Shown piece after piece: positions 35,998-46,531 of a DNA stretch of 64,000 bases. The translations under genes were made by a program, and so were the position numbers. The stretch comes from CAVQRC01 sp963715045 (GTDB taxonomy: Bacteria; Planctomycetota; Planctomycetia; Pirellulales; Lacipirellulaceae), in the NCBI GenBank assembly GCA_963715045.1, contig CAVQRC010000045.1:62001-126000 (forward strand), in the 5' to 3' direction. The notes below the pieces were generated by a model. That model worked only from the letters and a program-made list of their open reading frames with translations, was not told the DNA's origin and made no database searches. The stretch's first letter is position 1; each line of letters begins with the position of its first letter.

Positions 35998-38900
35998 ATG
36001 GCTTCTGCCGAAACGTCTCCGGCCTATGGACAGCATCGCGTGCGTCAGGATGCCTCCGCGAGAGTACGTCAACGCAGCGTGCTGATTCGCGTGGGCGAGG
36101 GGCTGGCCTCGCTGAAGCTGACCGTCACACTGTTCGCGATGGCGATCTTCATCATTCTGGCCGGCACGCTCGCCCAGGCTGAGAACAGCTTGTGGCAGGT
36201 GATCGAGGATTACTTTCGGACCGCGATTCGCGTGGATCGACCTGAAGAACTTTCAGATTTTCCTGCCGCCGCAACTGCGCTGGCTGCTGCCCGCGATTCA
36301 GTTTCCGTTCCCAGGCGGGTGGCTGATCGGCGCCATGCTCACCGTCAACCTGATTGCCGCCCATGGTTTGCGGTTCAAGATCCAGGCCAAGGGGGGGCAG
36401 CTCTTGGTCGGGCTCGCCGTGATGGCGCTTGGTGGCTTGACCACGGCCGCTGTGATCTACAGCGGCAACGACAACGCGATCGAAGGCGAGATGTCGCAGC
36501 AATTTCAGACGTGGCTGTGGATCGGATTCGTGGCGGCGATCGGGGCGCTCTGCCTGGCATTGCTGGGGATCCTGCTGGCGAATCGGCCGTGGGAGGATAC
36601 GGGGCGAATCCCCGTTGCCGCGTGGTGGACTTTTCTGGTCATCGATGTGGCCTCGGTGATCGGCATCCTGTGGCTCGCGTTCGATCCGGCCCTCCGCCTT
36701 GACGGGCCCGGGATGCGTATTCTGTGGCAACTCCTGAAGGCGAGCATCGCGGGCGTCATTTTGCTTACCGGCAGCGTCATGGTGTTTCGTCGCCGAGGTG
36801 CGATCGTCGCCCTGCACCTGGGCGTCGGGCTGATGATGTTCGGCGAACTCTGGGCCGGGTTGATGGCGAAGGAAAACCAGATGCCGATCTTCGCCGGCTT
36901 TCCCGTGAACTACGTCGAGAATATCCAGGTTCCGGAACTCGCCATCGTCGACGTCAGCGACCTCGCCAGACCGCGCGAATACCTCGTGTCGCAAGAGGTG
37001 CTTGAAGCCTCCGCCGAGACGCCCGACCAGGCTCATCGAGCTGAAAGATCTGCCGTTCAAGATTCGAGTCGAGGAATACTTCGCCAACGCCGACCTGCCG
37101 ATTCTCCGCGGCGCCCAGATCGATCCCGAAGCGCGTGGTTACGCCCGCATTTACGGCGCGGTCGAGAAGCCGGTCGTCGCGGGTGCCGCGGCGAGCAGCG
37201 AAGCGGATCTGCCAACGGCGCGGCTTGAGATTCTAGACGCCCGCGACGGCAGCCGGCTCGGCAAGTACCTGGCGTCGGTCGGATTCACATTCAGTCCTCT
37301 CGAAGACAAACAGTACGTCGAAGTTGATGGCAAGTTCTACGAGATCGCGCTGCGGTTCAAGCGGCAGTATCGCCCCTATTCGATGACGTACCTCGATTTC
37401 AATTACGACAAATACGTGGGTACCCAGACGGCAAAGAACTACTCCGCGAAGCTGCATCTGGCCGACGAATCCACCGGGATGGATCGTCAGGTATTGATCT
37501 GGATGAATAACCCGCTCCGTTACGCCGGTGAGACGTTTTATCAGTCCGGAGTGCGACCCGACAAACGCGAGAACGTCGAAAACGGCACGGTCCTGCAAGT
37601 GGTTGCGAATACGGGCTGGATGATCCCCTACACGGCTTGCGGAATCGTGGCCGTGGGCATGCTCTATCACTTCATGCTCACCCTGGTTCGCTTCCTGGGG
37701 CGGACCCGCAAGCGGGATCTCGCGGTCAAGCAAAAAGAGTCGCCTTGGGCGTACGCGATTCCGGCGGCAATCGTGATTCTCGCGTCCGCAAGTCTGGGCA
37801 GCCGGATGCGGTCGGCCGAGACCGCCATGGACGCTTTCGATGTGCTCGAATTCGGCACGATTCCCGTGGCCCATCAAGGACGCATCAAACCCCTGGAAAC
37901 GGTTGCCCGCAGCAGCCTGCTGTACCTCTCGGGCAGAGACTACTTCAAGCAGCCTGCCCGCGAGGAAGGCGAACGCGACGTCAAGGTACCGGCGATCCAG
38001 TGGCTCATCGACGTCGCTGCCGAAACGGACGCCGCCCTGGCACACAACGTGTTCCACATTACCGATCGCCGCGTCCTGGCATTGTTCGACATCACTCCCC
38101 GAAAGGACGCCCGCTACTCGATTCGCGAAATGATCGGGCAGGACGCCGAGGATCCCGAGGCCGGTCGGCAGAGGTACGTTGCATTCGTCGAGCTTATCCA
38201 GCAGATCCAGGGCAGTGGAAAACAGGCCGAGGATTACGATCCCTACGAGCGTCAGGTGATGCAGTTGGCCAGCCGAATCAAACACTATGAGGATCTGGCC
38301 AGAGCGTTCCAGATTCCAAACATTCGTCTCGACCAGGAGTTCATCAGACAAGATGTGGCCCGCATCAGTCGCGAATTGAAGGATATCTCGCAGAAAGGCG
38401 TGCACGTCGTTCCGCCGCCGAAGTACGACGAGCCGTGGCGGTTGTTGCCCGCCATCGAAATCGGTGTCGATTTGAATGCCGCCCCCGGCGAATTCCAGAT
38501 CGATCCCAAGGCGAAAGAATACCGCGAAAAGGCCACCGCCTTTCGCAAGTTATTGCTGGCGTATGCGGACGGTAATCGGAAGCTGTTCAACGAAGAATCG
38601 GCGAACTACCGCAACAGGATCGCAGAACTCTCCCGAGAATACGCCGCGGACCGGAGTCAGGCGAAGTCGGCCTCGAGTGAACCGGGCGGAGTGGCCCATT
38701 CTGAAGTGCTCGACGCCGAACGCATCGCGTTTGAAGTCAAGTACGATCGATTCGCTCCCTTCACGGCAGCCCGGCACTTGTATCTGCTGGCGTTCTTCTT
38801 GAGCCTGGTCGGCTGGCTGGGCTACCGGAAAATCTTCCAGCGGGCCGCGTGGTGGCTGTTGGCCTTGACCTTTCTCGTGCATTTCGCGGCCATCGCGGGT

Positions 38901-39683
38901 CGCGTCTATATTTCCGGACGCCCGCCAATCACAAATCTCTACTCCACGGCGATCTACATTGGTTGTGCCGGAGTCCTCTTTGGCATGGTGTTCGAACTGA
39001 TCTTTCGCTTCGGGATCGGAAACCTCGTGGCAGCCACGATCGGATTCGGTTCGTTGACGGTTGCCCACTACCTGGGACTGGACGGCGACACGATTACGGT
39101 GCTGCAGGCAGTGCTGGATACCAACTTCTGGCTGGCCACGCACGTGACGATCATCGTATCGGGTTACACGGCGATGTTCGTGTGCGGTCTGTTCGGCGCA
39201 CTCTACGTATTGCTCGGCGTGCTGACTCCGGTCCTCGATGACGAGCGGAAACAGGCCCTGGCCCGCATGACTTACGGAACGATGTGTTTCGCCATTTTCT
39301 TCAGTTTCGTGGGGACCGTGCTGGGCGGGCTGTGGGCCGATGATTCGTGGGGACGATTCTGGGGCTGGGACCCCAAGGAGAACGGGGCCTTGATGATCGT
39401 GCTGTGGAGCGCCCTCACGCTGCATGCCCGCTGGGGTGGGATGGTGCGCGATCGTGGATTCGCCTTGTTGGCGCTGGGCGGCAGCATGGTCACGGCATGG
39501 TCGTATTTCGGCACCAATGCTCTGGGAATCGGCCTGCACAGTTACGGTTTTCAAAGTGGCACCTGGACTGCCCTGCGGTGGTTCTGGGCGGCCCACCTGG
39601 CCCTGATCGGGTTGGGCTTGTTGCCGCAAAACTGGTGGTTCAGCAGCCGCTCGAGACGCCTCGAGAAGGTCGTTTCCGCCTGA
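35998..39683 (+). CDS. ResB-CcsA fusion, system II cytochrome c biogenesis (frame broken twice)
   Basis: Reconstructed product is about 1,228 residues. The N-terminal ResB-like half has several membrane segments (SLKLTVTLFAMAIFIILAG, and others up to nt 36850) and a large soluble domain up to about nt 37620. The C-terminal CcsA half carries the heme-handling tryptophan-rich motif WGWDPKENGALMIVLW near nt 39360, with further membrane helices. Together they deliver heme to apocytochrome c outside the membrane. The frame shifts at about 36228 (TT; removal gives AIAWIDLKNF) and 37023 (CCC; removal gives ETPTRLIELK). Fused ResB/CcsA is known in some bacteria. No cytochrome c is adjacent. Confidence 0.88.
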
Positions 39684-39813
39684 AAAGCACGCGTGGGCGA
39701 GGTGTTTTTCGCTTGCCCTTGCCCTCGATGGGCTCGGAGGCCAAACTGGCGACGACTTCACTTTGCGGAGTGTGAAGCAGAAGAAAATCAACTCTTCCTG
39801 CGGAGGGATCACC

Positions 39814-40398
39814 GTGGCAGTTGGCGGACGCGTATCAACGCGAGTTCTCGTTCGTCGCGCGAAGTCAGGAAATGCGCAGGCGTTCTGCGAGCTGTTCCAA
39901 GCCGTGCGCCCGGAATTCGAGCGGCGGCTTGCGGTTCATTTTCAGACGTCGCCAACAGGTGGACGGCGGCTTACCTCTCGAGTCTTTGCGTACGCCCAGC
40001 ATGCGTGGGCAGGATTTCGCGGCACGACCGCCGTCGAGTTTCGCGATTGGCTGCTGACGATCGCCCGCCAACACGTGCCCCTCTCTGCAGAGCTGGCCGT
40101 TGCCGGCCGCCGGGCGTCGCCGGCCCCGCAGGTGGGCACTGCCAAAGGCCACCTGGCGTTGGAAGCGGCTGCTCGCCAGATCGGGAGCACCGCGACCGTT
40201 GACGAACTGGCATACGCGATCGATCGTCTGCCCGTACCGCAGCAGTCAGTTCTCCGCCCCTTCTACCTCGAATGCTGCTCGCTGGAGGGGATCGCTGAGC
40301 GGTTTCAATTGCCGGTCGACACGGTTTCTTTGTTTCTTGCCCGGGGGACCCGACAATTGGAAGAGTTTCTCGGATCCCAAGCGGCGGGCAGAGTCTAG
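39814..40398 (+). CDS. ECF-like sigma factor
   Basis: The product is about 194 residues from GTG 39814, which is preceded by GGAGGG. Region 2-like sequence includes AQAFCELFQAVRPEFERR and FRDWLLTIARQHVP. The C-terminal HTH resembles sigma region 4 (LPVPQQSVLRPFYLECCSLEGIAERFQLPVDTVSLFLARG). Sequence is divergent, and I can identify no cognate anti-sigma. An ATG at 39763 in the same frame is the alternative start. Confidence 0.7.
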   Translation: MAVGGRVSTRVLVRRAKSGNAQAFCELFQAVRPEFERRLAVHFQTSPTGGRRLTSRVFAYAQHAWAGFRGTTAVEFRDWLLTIARQHVPLSAELAVAGRRASPAPQVGTAKGHLALEAAARQIGSTATVDELAYAIDRLPVPQQSVLRPFYLECCSLEGIAERFQLPVDTVSLFLARGTRQLEEFLGSQAAGRV

Positions 40399-40546
40399 CC
40401 CGGATTGCGGACAGGTCGCCCAAGACGCCGCGCACCAACCAAGCCCCTCTCCCCGGACCCGTCACCACCCATGTCCTCGGTCCAAATACCACGCGAGGGG
40501 TCCGTGGGGCGGGGCCGTTTCACGCTCGATGACGCTTGACGACCAA

Positions 40547-40888
40547 TCATCCGGCCTCGAGGGGGTAGTCAATAATCGGAATGTCGCTGCGGGCGACTTC
40601 CCGCAGCCGCATCCAACCCCGCGTGATCCGAGCTTCCCGCTCCGCGACGAAGGCCGCGTCGAGCTGTCGCTTGTCAAAAGCCCCTTCGACAACGACGGGA
40701 GGAAATCCATCGGCGACAATGTACTGCGCCAACGTCGGATTGCAGCGGATGTGCCGCTCACGCCTGGTGTGAAGAACTTCGGGATCGACCATGCCCACCA
40801 CGTACCGCAGGTATAGATCGCTTTCGGTAATCCGCTCGACCTCGGCACCGCAGATTTCGCAGAGGTAACCCTCGTCGCATTTGGCCAT
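40547..40888 (-). CDS. Small zinc-ribbon-like protein of unknown function
   Basis: The product is 113 residues. The N-terminus has one CxxC (CEICGAEV) after an isolated Cys, and a further Cys at HIRCNP, which could complete a zinc site. The rest is mixed alpha/beta, ending IPIIDYPLEAG. I recognise no named family. It lies 18 bases after dapB on the same strand and may be co-transcribed with it. Confidence 0.7.
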   Translation of the reverse strand: MAKCDEGYLCEICGAEVERITESDLYLRYVVGMVDPEVLHTRRERHIRCNPTLAQYIVADGFPPVVVEGAFDKRQLDAAFVAEREARITRGWMRLREVARSDIPIIDYPLEAG

Positions 40889-40906
40889 GAAGATTCTTCC
40901 GCGAAT

Positions 40907-41716
40907 TCAGTCGTCCAACCCGAGCACGTCCGCGATCGAGTAGCTACCTGGCTGTTTGCCGACGAGCCAGGCTGCTGCGGCCAGTGCGCCCTGCGCGTAC
41001 GCATCCCGATTCGTGGCCGAGACTCCCAACTCGATCATTTCGCCATCCATTCCGAACAGAATGGTGTGGCGACCGGGGTGATCGCCCGCTCTGACGGCGT
41101 GGTAACCGATTTCACCGGGCGGTCTGGGGCCGGGGCGGCCTTGGCGTCCGTGGCGGTGTTCGCTCAAACCCATGGCTGTCGCGATGAGCTCCCCGAATCG
41201 CAGCGCAGTCCCGCTCGGCGCGTCTTCCTTGTAGCGGTGATGATGCTCGATGATCTCGACGTCGACTTGCCCCGGATGGCGGGCAAGTGCCTTGGCGGCG
41301 TCCGCGGCAAGCTTCATGACCAGATTCACCGCCAGGCTCAGATTCGGCGCCCACACCATGGGCACGCGTTGGGCGGCCGCGCGAATCAATGCTTCCTGCG
41401 GCGTATCGAACCCGGTGGTGGCCAGCACGATCGGGAGTCCGGCTTCGGCCGCCTGACCCGCGATCGCGATAGCGGCCTGCGGAATCGAGAAATCGATGAT
41501 CGCGTCGACCATCGATGGGTCGGCAATGCGATCGGTGTACGGCACGCCGATCTCGCCCACGCCGGCCGCGACACCTGCGTCCTCACCCAGTCGGGCGGAA
41601 TCGCCGGATTCGATCGCCGCGACGACCTCGAACTGTTCGCTCGCGTGCGCCAGGGCGATGAGACGCAATCCCATCCGCCCGGCAGCGCCGTGAATTGCCA
41701 ATCGCGTGACGCTCAT
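40907..41716 (-). CDS. dapB: 4-hydroxy-tetrahydrodipicolinate reductase
   Basis: The product is about 269 residues from ATG 41716. The NAD(P)H site is IHGAAGRMG, the family signature is EIIEHHHRYKEDAPSGTA with the catalytic His and Lys, and the end carries a typical DapB tail. It reduces HTPA to tetrahydrodipicolinate in lysine and diaminopimelate synthesis. The open frame extends upstream to 41995 as a shadow of thrC. thrC lies 87 bases upstream on the same strand, so two aspartate-family genes are together. Confidence 0.95.
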   Translation of the reverse strand: MSVTRLAIHGAAGRMGLRLIALAHASEQFEVVAAIESGDSARLGEDAGVAAGVGEIGVPYTDRIADPSMVDAIIDFSIPQAAIAIAGQAAEAGLPIVLATTGFDTPQEALIRAAAQRVPMVWAPNLSLAVNLVMKLAADAAKALARHPGQVDVEIIEHHHRYKEDAPSGTALRFGELIATAMGLSEHRHGRQGRPGPRPPGEIGYHAVRAGDHPGRHTILFGMDGEMIELGVSATNRDAYAQGALAAAAWLVGKQPGSYSIADVLGLDD

Positions 41717-41802
41717 CGCAGACCGCCTCGAAACAGGGGACTCGGGGACGATGGAAACTTGAACACCGGACGGTGCAGAAATCGATGATCCATGATCGCG
41801 AA

Positions 41803-43215
41803 TCAGGTATCCGAGTAGAGCTGGATCGCCCGCACGATTTCGTCCAGGTCGTTGCCGACGGCGACCGCCCGATTGGCGTAGGTCGCCCGCCGGACACCAC
41901 GACTGCCCAGCACCTTGTTGAATTGTTCCTGGTCCGTGGAGTGATAGGCCACCGTCGCTGTTGGATCCTTGAGCTGGTGACCGGTCAGCACACATACGAC
42001 CCGCTCGTCGGCGTCGATCACACCTTCCTCTCGGAGGATCTTGGCACCCGCGACGCTCGCCGCGCTGGCCGGTTCACAACCCAGTCCACCCGCGCCCACT
42101 TGCGCCTTGGCATCGAGAATCTGCTGGTCGGTGACCTCGCGTACGACCCCATTGCAGACGTCGAGGGCTCGCAAGCACTTCGGCAGATTCACCGGGCGAT
42201 TGATTTCGATCGCGCTCGCAATCGTCGATGCGCGTCGCTGCGCCGCATCGAGTTCGGCGTAATACTTATCCACGATCGACCAGTCGATGACGCCGTCGTT
42301 CCAGCGCAGCCCACGATGCACGAACAACTCGTGCAGTGTATTCGCCCCGGCCGCATTGATGACGGCCAGCCGTGGCACTCGATCGATCAGTCCGAGCCGG
42401 TGCAGTTCCATGAACGCCTTGCCGAACGCACTGCTGTTGCCCAGATTGCCGCCGGGCACCACGATCCAGTCCGGAACCTCCCAATCGAGCGCTTCGATCA
42501 CGCGGTACATGATCGTCTTCTGGCCCTCGAGACGGAACGGGTTCACGCTGTTGACGAGGTAGATGTCGAGGGTCGATGTGACTTCCCGCACCCGCCCCAT
42601 GGCGTCGTCGAAGTCGCCGGCGATCTGGAGGGTCAGGGCTCCGTAGTCGAGGGCCTGGGAAAGCTTGCCATAGGAGATCTTCCCCGAACCGATGAAGATC
42701 ACCGCCTGCATCAGTCGGCTGACTCCACAATACAGCGACAACGAAGCGCTGGTGTTTCCGGTGGAAGCGCAGGCCGCGCGGCGGGCACCCACGGTGTGGG
42801 CGTGCGTGAATGCGGCCGACATCCCGTTGTCCTTGAAGCTCCCGGAGGGGTTGAGCCCTTCGTACTGCAGCAGCAGCCGGCCTGGATGAACGCCGCAATA
42901 CGCGGCCACCGGGTCGGATGGCCGAAGTTGCGTCTGCCCTTCGCCGAGCGTGACGACCTTGTCGGGCGAGGCGAAAGGCAGCAGCTCGTAGAATCGCCAG
43001 ACTCCGCTGAAGGCCAGCGGTTCGTTCCGCCGCGACCACTTTTGCTCGAAGGCCTTCATCCGGGCGGGGAGCTCGAGCCGATCCCAGTCGTAGTCGATAT
43101 CGAGCAACCCGCCGCACTTGGTGCATTCGACGAGGATCCGGGGCACCTCGAAGGTCGCGCCGCAATTCGGATCGATGCACCGTTGGAAGGCGAACTCGGG
43201 TTGGTTGGGGGGCAC
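41803..43215 (-). CDS. thrC: Threonine synthase
   Basis: The product is 470 residues. The PLP lysine lies in NPSGSFKDNGM, with phosphate-binding PGGNLGNSSAFGK. It converts O-phosphohomoserine to threonine. An N-terminal zinc-ribbon-like segment (CIDPNC, then CTKCGG) precedes the PLP fold, as in several archaeal and planctomycete-type threonine synthases. Confidence 0.93.
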   Translation of the reverse strand: MPPNQPEFAFQRCIDPNCGATFEVPRILVECTKCGGLLDIDYDWDRLELPARMKAFEQKWSRRNEPLAFSGVWRFYELLPFASPDKVVTLGEGQTQLRPSDPVAAYCGVHPGRLLLQYEGLNPSGSFKDNGMSAAFTHAHTVGARRAACASTGNTSASLSLYCGVSRLMQAVIFIGSGKISYGKLSQALDYGALTLQIAGDFDDAMGRVREVTSTLDIYLVNSVNPFRLEGQKTIMYRVIEALDWEVPDWIVVPGGNLGNSSAFGKAFMELHRLGLIDRVPRLAVINAAGANTLHELFVHRGLRWNDGVIDWSIVDKYYAELDAAQRRASTIASAIEINRPVNLPKCLRALDVCNGVVREVTDQQILDAKAQVGAGGLGCEPASAASVAGAKILREEGVIDADERVVCVLTGHQLKDPTATVAYHSTDQEQFNKVLGSRGVRRATYANRAVAVGNDLDEIVRAIQLYSDT

Positions 43216-43431
43216 GTGGAATACCGAAGAGGACGGATGTTGATTTGCAGTAACGTATTTCGAGTGAACGACTTATGTCACTCTAGGCGAGTAGGTCGGG
43301 GCCCGCAAGGCAGCGACTTTGGCCGACCGGTGGGTGTTTGACACTCCCCAACCCCAATCTTAGAATGTGCGGTCTTTAAGATTTGACACCAATTTGCTTT
43401 TCTATGGAATATCCGTCGCAGGGAGCACTCC

Positions 43432-43797
43432 ATGAAAAAAGCCGACATGAAAGTCTATCGAGAACGGTTGGTCGAGCTCCGGGCTCGATTACGCGGCGAT
43501 GTATCGGCGATGGCGGCGGCCGCCCTGAGAAAGTCGGAGGCCGAGGGCGGGGACGCCTCGAGCATGCCGATTCACATGGCCGAGTTGGGGAGCGAGAATT
43601 TCGAACAGGAGTTCACGCTGAGCCTGGTGCAGCCGAAGGAACTGACGCTCGAAAGCATCGAAGAGGCCCTCCAGCACATCGAGGCCGGCACTTATGGCAA
43701 GTGCATGGAGTGTTCCGGGGTCATTACCAAGAGCCGATTGAACGCAATTCCCTACACATCTCTGTGTATCAAGTGTGCCGCGCAGCATGACGTCTGA
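43432..43797 (+). CDS. DksA/TraR-family zinc-finger protein
   Basis: The product is 121 residues. A helical N-terminal part is followed by the C4 zinc finger CMECSGVI plus CIKCAAQ near the C-terminus. The acidic DxxDxA tip of E. coli DksA is not clear (residues 40-55 read GGDASSMPIHMAE), so RNA polymerase secondary-channel activity is uncertain. The ATG is preceded by AGGGAGC. It lies about 200 bases before lspA, a neighbourhood seen for this family in other bacteria. Confidence 0.87.
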   Translation: MKKADMKVYRERLVELRARLRGDVSAMAAAALRKSEAEGGDASSMPIHMAELGSENFEQEFTLSLVQPKELTLESIEEALQHIEAGTYGKCMECSGVITKSRLNAIPYTSLCIKCAAQHDV

Positions 43798-44008
43798 GGC
43801 GGCTGGTCTGGCCTGGGTGGCTTGGCGGCGGGGTTGCGAGTTGCGGCGGGGTTGCGAGCTTCTCGATCCTTAGTCCTGAGATTTAATGCTGCCCGTCTGC
43901 TCGGTGCTGAGTGAGCCGCGTCTACCCACATCGGCGTTTGGTTTCCCCGGGCGGTTCCCTATCTTGTAGGCGTCGCGTGATGAGAGCGTTTGGCCGAGCG
44001 GGTTGCCC

Positions 44009-44635
44009 ATGAACGATGTTTCAGAACGAACGGTTTTTTCGTATCGCGGCCGCTGGGCGATGTTTCTCGGGCTGGCGGTGGCAGGCTGCACAGCCGATCT
44101 GCTCAGCAAGGCCTGGGTGTTCGCCTGGCCGGAGCTCTCTCGGGGAAGGGTGCACTGGTTGATCGAGGGTTACGCCGGGATCCAGAGAAGCCTCAACGAA
44201 GGCGCCCTGTTCGGGATCGGGCAGGGCGGGTCTTCGGTGTTCGCCGTGGTTTCGATCGCGGCGGCCGTCGCGATCCCAATCTGGTTGTTCTGCTACGGGG
44301 CTGCCAGCAGCCGACTGCTGACGTTCGCCCTGGGGCTGGTCACCGGGGGGGTGCTGGGGAATCTCTACGATCGCCTCGGGATGCCGGAACTGACGTGGGG
44401 GGAGTTCGATCCCGCTCGGCGGGGAGAGGCCGTCTACGCGGTTCGGGACTGGATTCTGGTCCAGGCGAATGACCAGTGGCGATGGCCCAATTTCAACATC
44501 GCCGACTCGCTCCTGGTCTGCGGGGCCGGTTTGTTGTTCGTGCATGCCTTTCTCCATCCAGGCGATGCGACTCAGACCGAGGGAAATCAAGGCAACCAGC
44601 CGGGACGTCCCGAAGCCACGTCGACCTCGATCTGA
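44009..44635 (+). CDS. lspA: Lipoprotein signal peptidase (signal peptidase II)
   Basis: The product is about 208 residues. Four membrane segments are seen. The catalytic aspartates lie in GNLYDRLG and FNIADSLLV, and the family N-terminal motif shows as DLLSKAWVF. It cleaves prolipoproteins after lipid attachment. It has an additional soluble loop of about 40 residues between the two catalytic motifs (WGEFDPARRGEAVYAVRDWI) and a polar C-terminal tail. ATG 44009 was chosen over 44003. Confidence 0.92.
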   Translation: MNDVSERTVFSYRGRWAMFLGLAVAGCTADLLSKAWVFAWPELSRGRVHWLIEGYAGIQRSLNEGALFGIGQGGSSVFAVVSIAAAVAIPIWLFCYGAASSRLLTFALGLVTGGVLGNLYDRLGMPELTWGEFDPARRGEAVYAVRDWILVQANDQWRWPNFNIADSLLVCGAGLLFVHAFLHPGDATQTEGNQGNQPGRPEATSTSI

Positions 44636-45063
44636 GCCCTGCGCTGCCGGTTTTCTCGCTCCCGTGGTTCGCCCGAAACCCCCGGGGGCTCTTGGGGCCA
44701 CTTGCCGTTGGGAATTCGTCATTGGGCATTCCCTCGTCATTCGTCCTTAGGCATTCGAAGCTGGGCCGCTTCAGCGACTCAAATAAGCGCGTTCCTGCAC
44801 ACTTTCCCCGGGGTGCCGGCGTCAGACGATTGACGCGTTTTGACCCGTGACCTATAACGCTTGCAAAACTATCGCGAAAGGAATGGAACGCCGAGGGTCG
44901 CAGGTGCCATGCCACCTGTGGAGAGTCGACACTTTCTCCCAGGCCCGCCAGTTGCGTTTTTCGCTTCTCTCGATCACAGGGTTGACGAGCGTGCGTCCAG
45001 GTCGCAAGACCTGCGTCAGCAGGGTCCGCTTCGTTCCCGCGAATTCGGCCTCGGCGATCCTTG
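44636..45063. other. Intergenic with a short imperfect repeat and a promoter
   Basis: Between lspA and the Rrf2 gene there is no credible ORF. A run of related ATTCGTCATT/GGCATT units lies at about 44712-44757. A good promoter lies at 44830-44858, leaving a leader of about 195 bases before the Rrf2 ATG. Confidence 0.55.
44830..44858 (+). promoter_or_regulatory. Candidate sigma70-type promoter of the Rrf2 gene
   Basis: TTGACG, exactly 17 bases, then TATAAC. Both hexamers and spacing are near consensus in a GC-rich genome. Transcription would start near 44866. Confidence 0.55.
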
Positions 45064-45486
45064 ATGAAACTCTCCGGTGCATGCGCCTACGCGGTGCAAG
45101 CGGTGGTGTTGCTGGCCTGCGACAATTCACACGCACCTGTCCCCTGTAACCGACTGGCCCATGAAGGTGAGATGCCTGAACGGTTCCTGTTGCAGGTCCT
45201 CAGGCAGTTGGTCACGCACGGAGTGCTGAATTCGACGCGGGGCGTCGTCGGCGGATATCAACTTGCCCGGCCGGCCGATCAGATTGCTCTCGTGGATGTG
45301 ATCGAGGCCGTCGATGGGCCGCTGCAAGCGGAGTTGCCCGCGTTTCAGACACTCAACGATGATGCACGGTGTCGCCTGACCGATGCGATCCAGCTCGCGA
45401 CCAACGCCGCCAGGGATTCACTCCAGGGGCTCTCGATCGCCGATCTGATTCCTGCCCAGCCGTCGAAGCTGGGGGAAATCTCATGA
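45064..45486 (+). CDS. Rrf2-family transcriptional regulator
   Basis: The product is 140 residues from ATG 45064. The Rrf2 winged HTH is clear (YAVQAVVLLACD, then FLLQVLRQLVTHGVLNSTRGVVGGYQLARP). The three closely spaced cysteines that ligate the Fe-S cluster in IscR and NsrR are absent from the C-terminal part, so an Fe-S sensor role is unlikely. It is convergent with the ExbB/ExbD-like operon, ending four bases before that operon's last stop. Confidence 0.9.
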   Translation: MKLSGACAYAVQAVVLLACDNSHAPVPCNRLAHEGEMPERFLLQVLRQLVTHGVLNSTRGVVGGYQLARPADQIALVDVIEAVDGPLQAELPAFQTLNDDARCRLTDAIQLATNAARDSLQGLSIADLIPAQPSKLGEIS

Positions 45487-45490
45487 GTTC

Positions 45491-46531
45491 CTACTGGGCA
45501 ACCGAGCGACTTCCGTGAATCGAAGCACCGATTCGCAGCCCCGGCATCAAGGGTCGAGCCGCGGTCGAATAACCACGCTCGAAGAGTTCCTGCTTCAGCC
45601 CCCGGAACTGCGAGAAGCTGTCGGAATAGGTCCAGCAGGTAATCGTCGTCCGCCCCGCGGGTGCTTCGCGAATCGCGGTCATCAAAGCCGATCCGGGCAT
45701 CAACGCCTGCTCGAAAGGTTCGCCAAGATCTTCTTCCACCGGCAGCAGTTCGAAGCGAACCAGTCGGGCGACGGTCCCCGTGGTGATGTTCCCATCGGGG
45801 CCCCGGCTTCGCACGCTGTGCCGCGCGAATTGATAGCGCAGGCGGAATCCTTCGACGGGGCCCACGGTGCCGGTGAACGTGGACTTTTCTTTGAGATGCC
45901 ACAGACGTGCCTCAGCATCCTGTCGTACCTGATCGAGCAATCGCTCCATCGGAATCACCGCGACTCGACCCCGCGCCAGCCGCAGATGCAGCTCTTCGCC
46001 ATGAACGGTGGACGCAATCGGCGTGGGAAGTGATTCCACGACCTGCACGTCGTCCGGGGCCGCTTCGAGGGCGATTCGCTCCATGTCGAGGTCGGACAGT
46101 TTCCGTTCGGCCTCGGCGAAGGCGGAACGCAAACGCAGCTCTTCGCGTTGAAAGCGGTCCAGTTTCCCCCGCTCGTGTTCCAACGCTTCGGCAAACCGCT
46201 GCGAGTGGGCCGTGATCATCACCCGCTCGTCATCCCGGACAGCCACTTCCTGTTCGGTGGCAAGTAACTGTTGAGTCATTTCCGCCACTTCGTGATACAG
46301 CGACTGCGCCTGGAGTTCGACTTCTCGGAGGTCGGCCAGTTCTGGCTCGGATGCCTTGGCCGGCGTGTCGGAAGCCTGTGGCGAAGTCGCTTCGTCAACG
46401 GACGGGGTGTAGGCGGCACGTACGCCGGCGACCATGACGAGGATGATCAGAATCCCCACCATATTGGCCACGATATCCAGGAACGAATCCTGGCCTGGCA
46501 AGTCGCCGCCCCCACCCTCCCCGCGTTTCAT
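45491..46531 (-). CDS. ExbD/TolR-like membrane protein with coiled coil (third gene of proton-channel operon)
   Basis: The product is 346 residues from ATG 46531. One N-terminal membrane helix contains an acidic residue placed as in ExbD/MotB plug subunits (DSFLDIVANMVGILIILVMV). A coiled coil of about 110 residues follows, then a soluble domain with LHLRLARGRVAVIPMERLL and a final part with YSDSFSQFRGLKQELFERGY. The ATG overlaps the preceding gene's stop by four bases (ATGA). As written, this gene appears fused to the upstream one only because a base error near 46591 puts both in one frame. Confidence 0.72.
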   Translation of the reverse strand: MKRGEGGGGDLPGQDSFLDIVANMVGILIILVMVAGVRAAYTPSVDEATSPQASDTPAKASEPELADLREVELQAQSLYHEVAEMTQQLLATEQEVAVRDDERVMITAHSQRFAEALEHERGKLDRFQREELRLRSAFAEAERKLSDLDMERIALEAAPDDVQVVESLPTPIASTVHGEELHLRLARGRVAVIPMERLLDQVRQDAEARLWHLKEKSTFTGTVGPVEGFRLRYQFARHSVRSRGPDGNITTGTVARLVRFELLPVEEDLGEPFEQALMPGSALMTAIREAPAGRTTITCWTYSDSFSQFRGLKQELFERGYSTAARPLMPGLRIGASIHGSRSVAQ

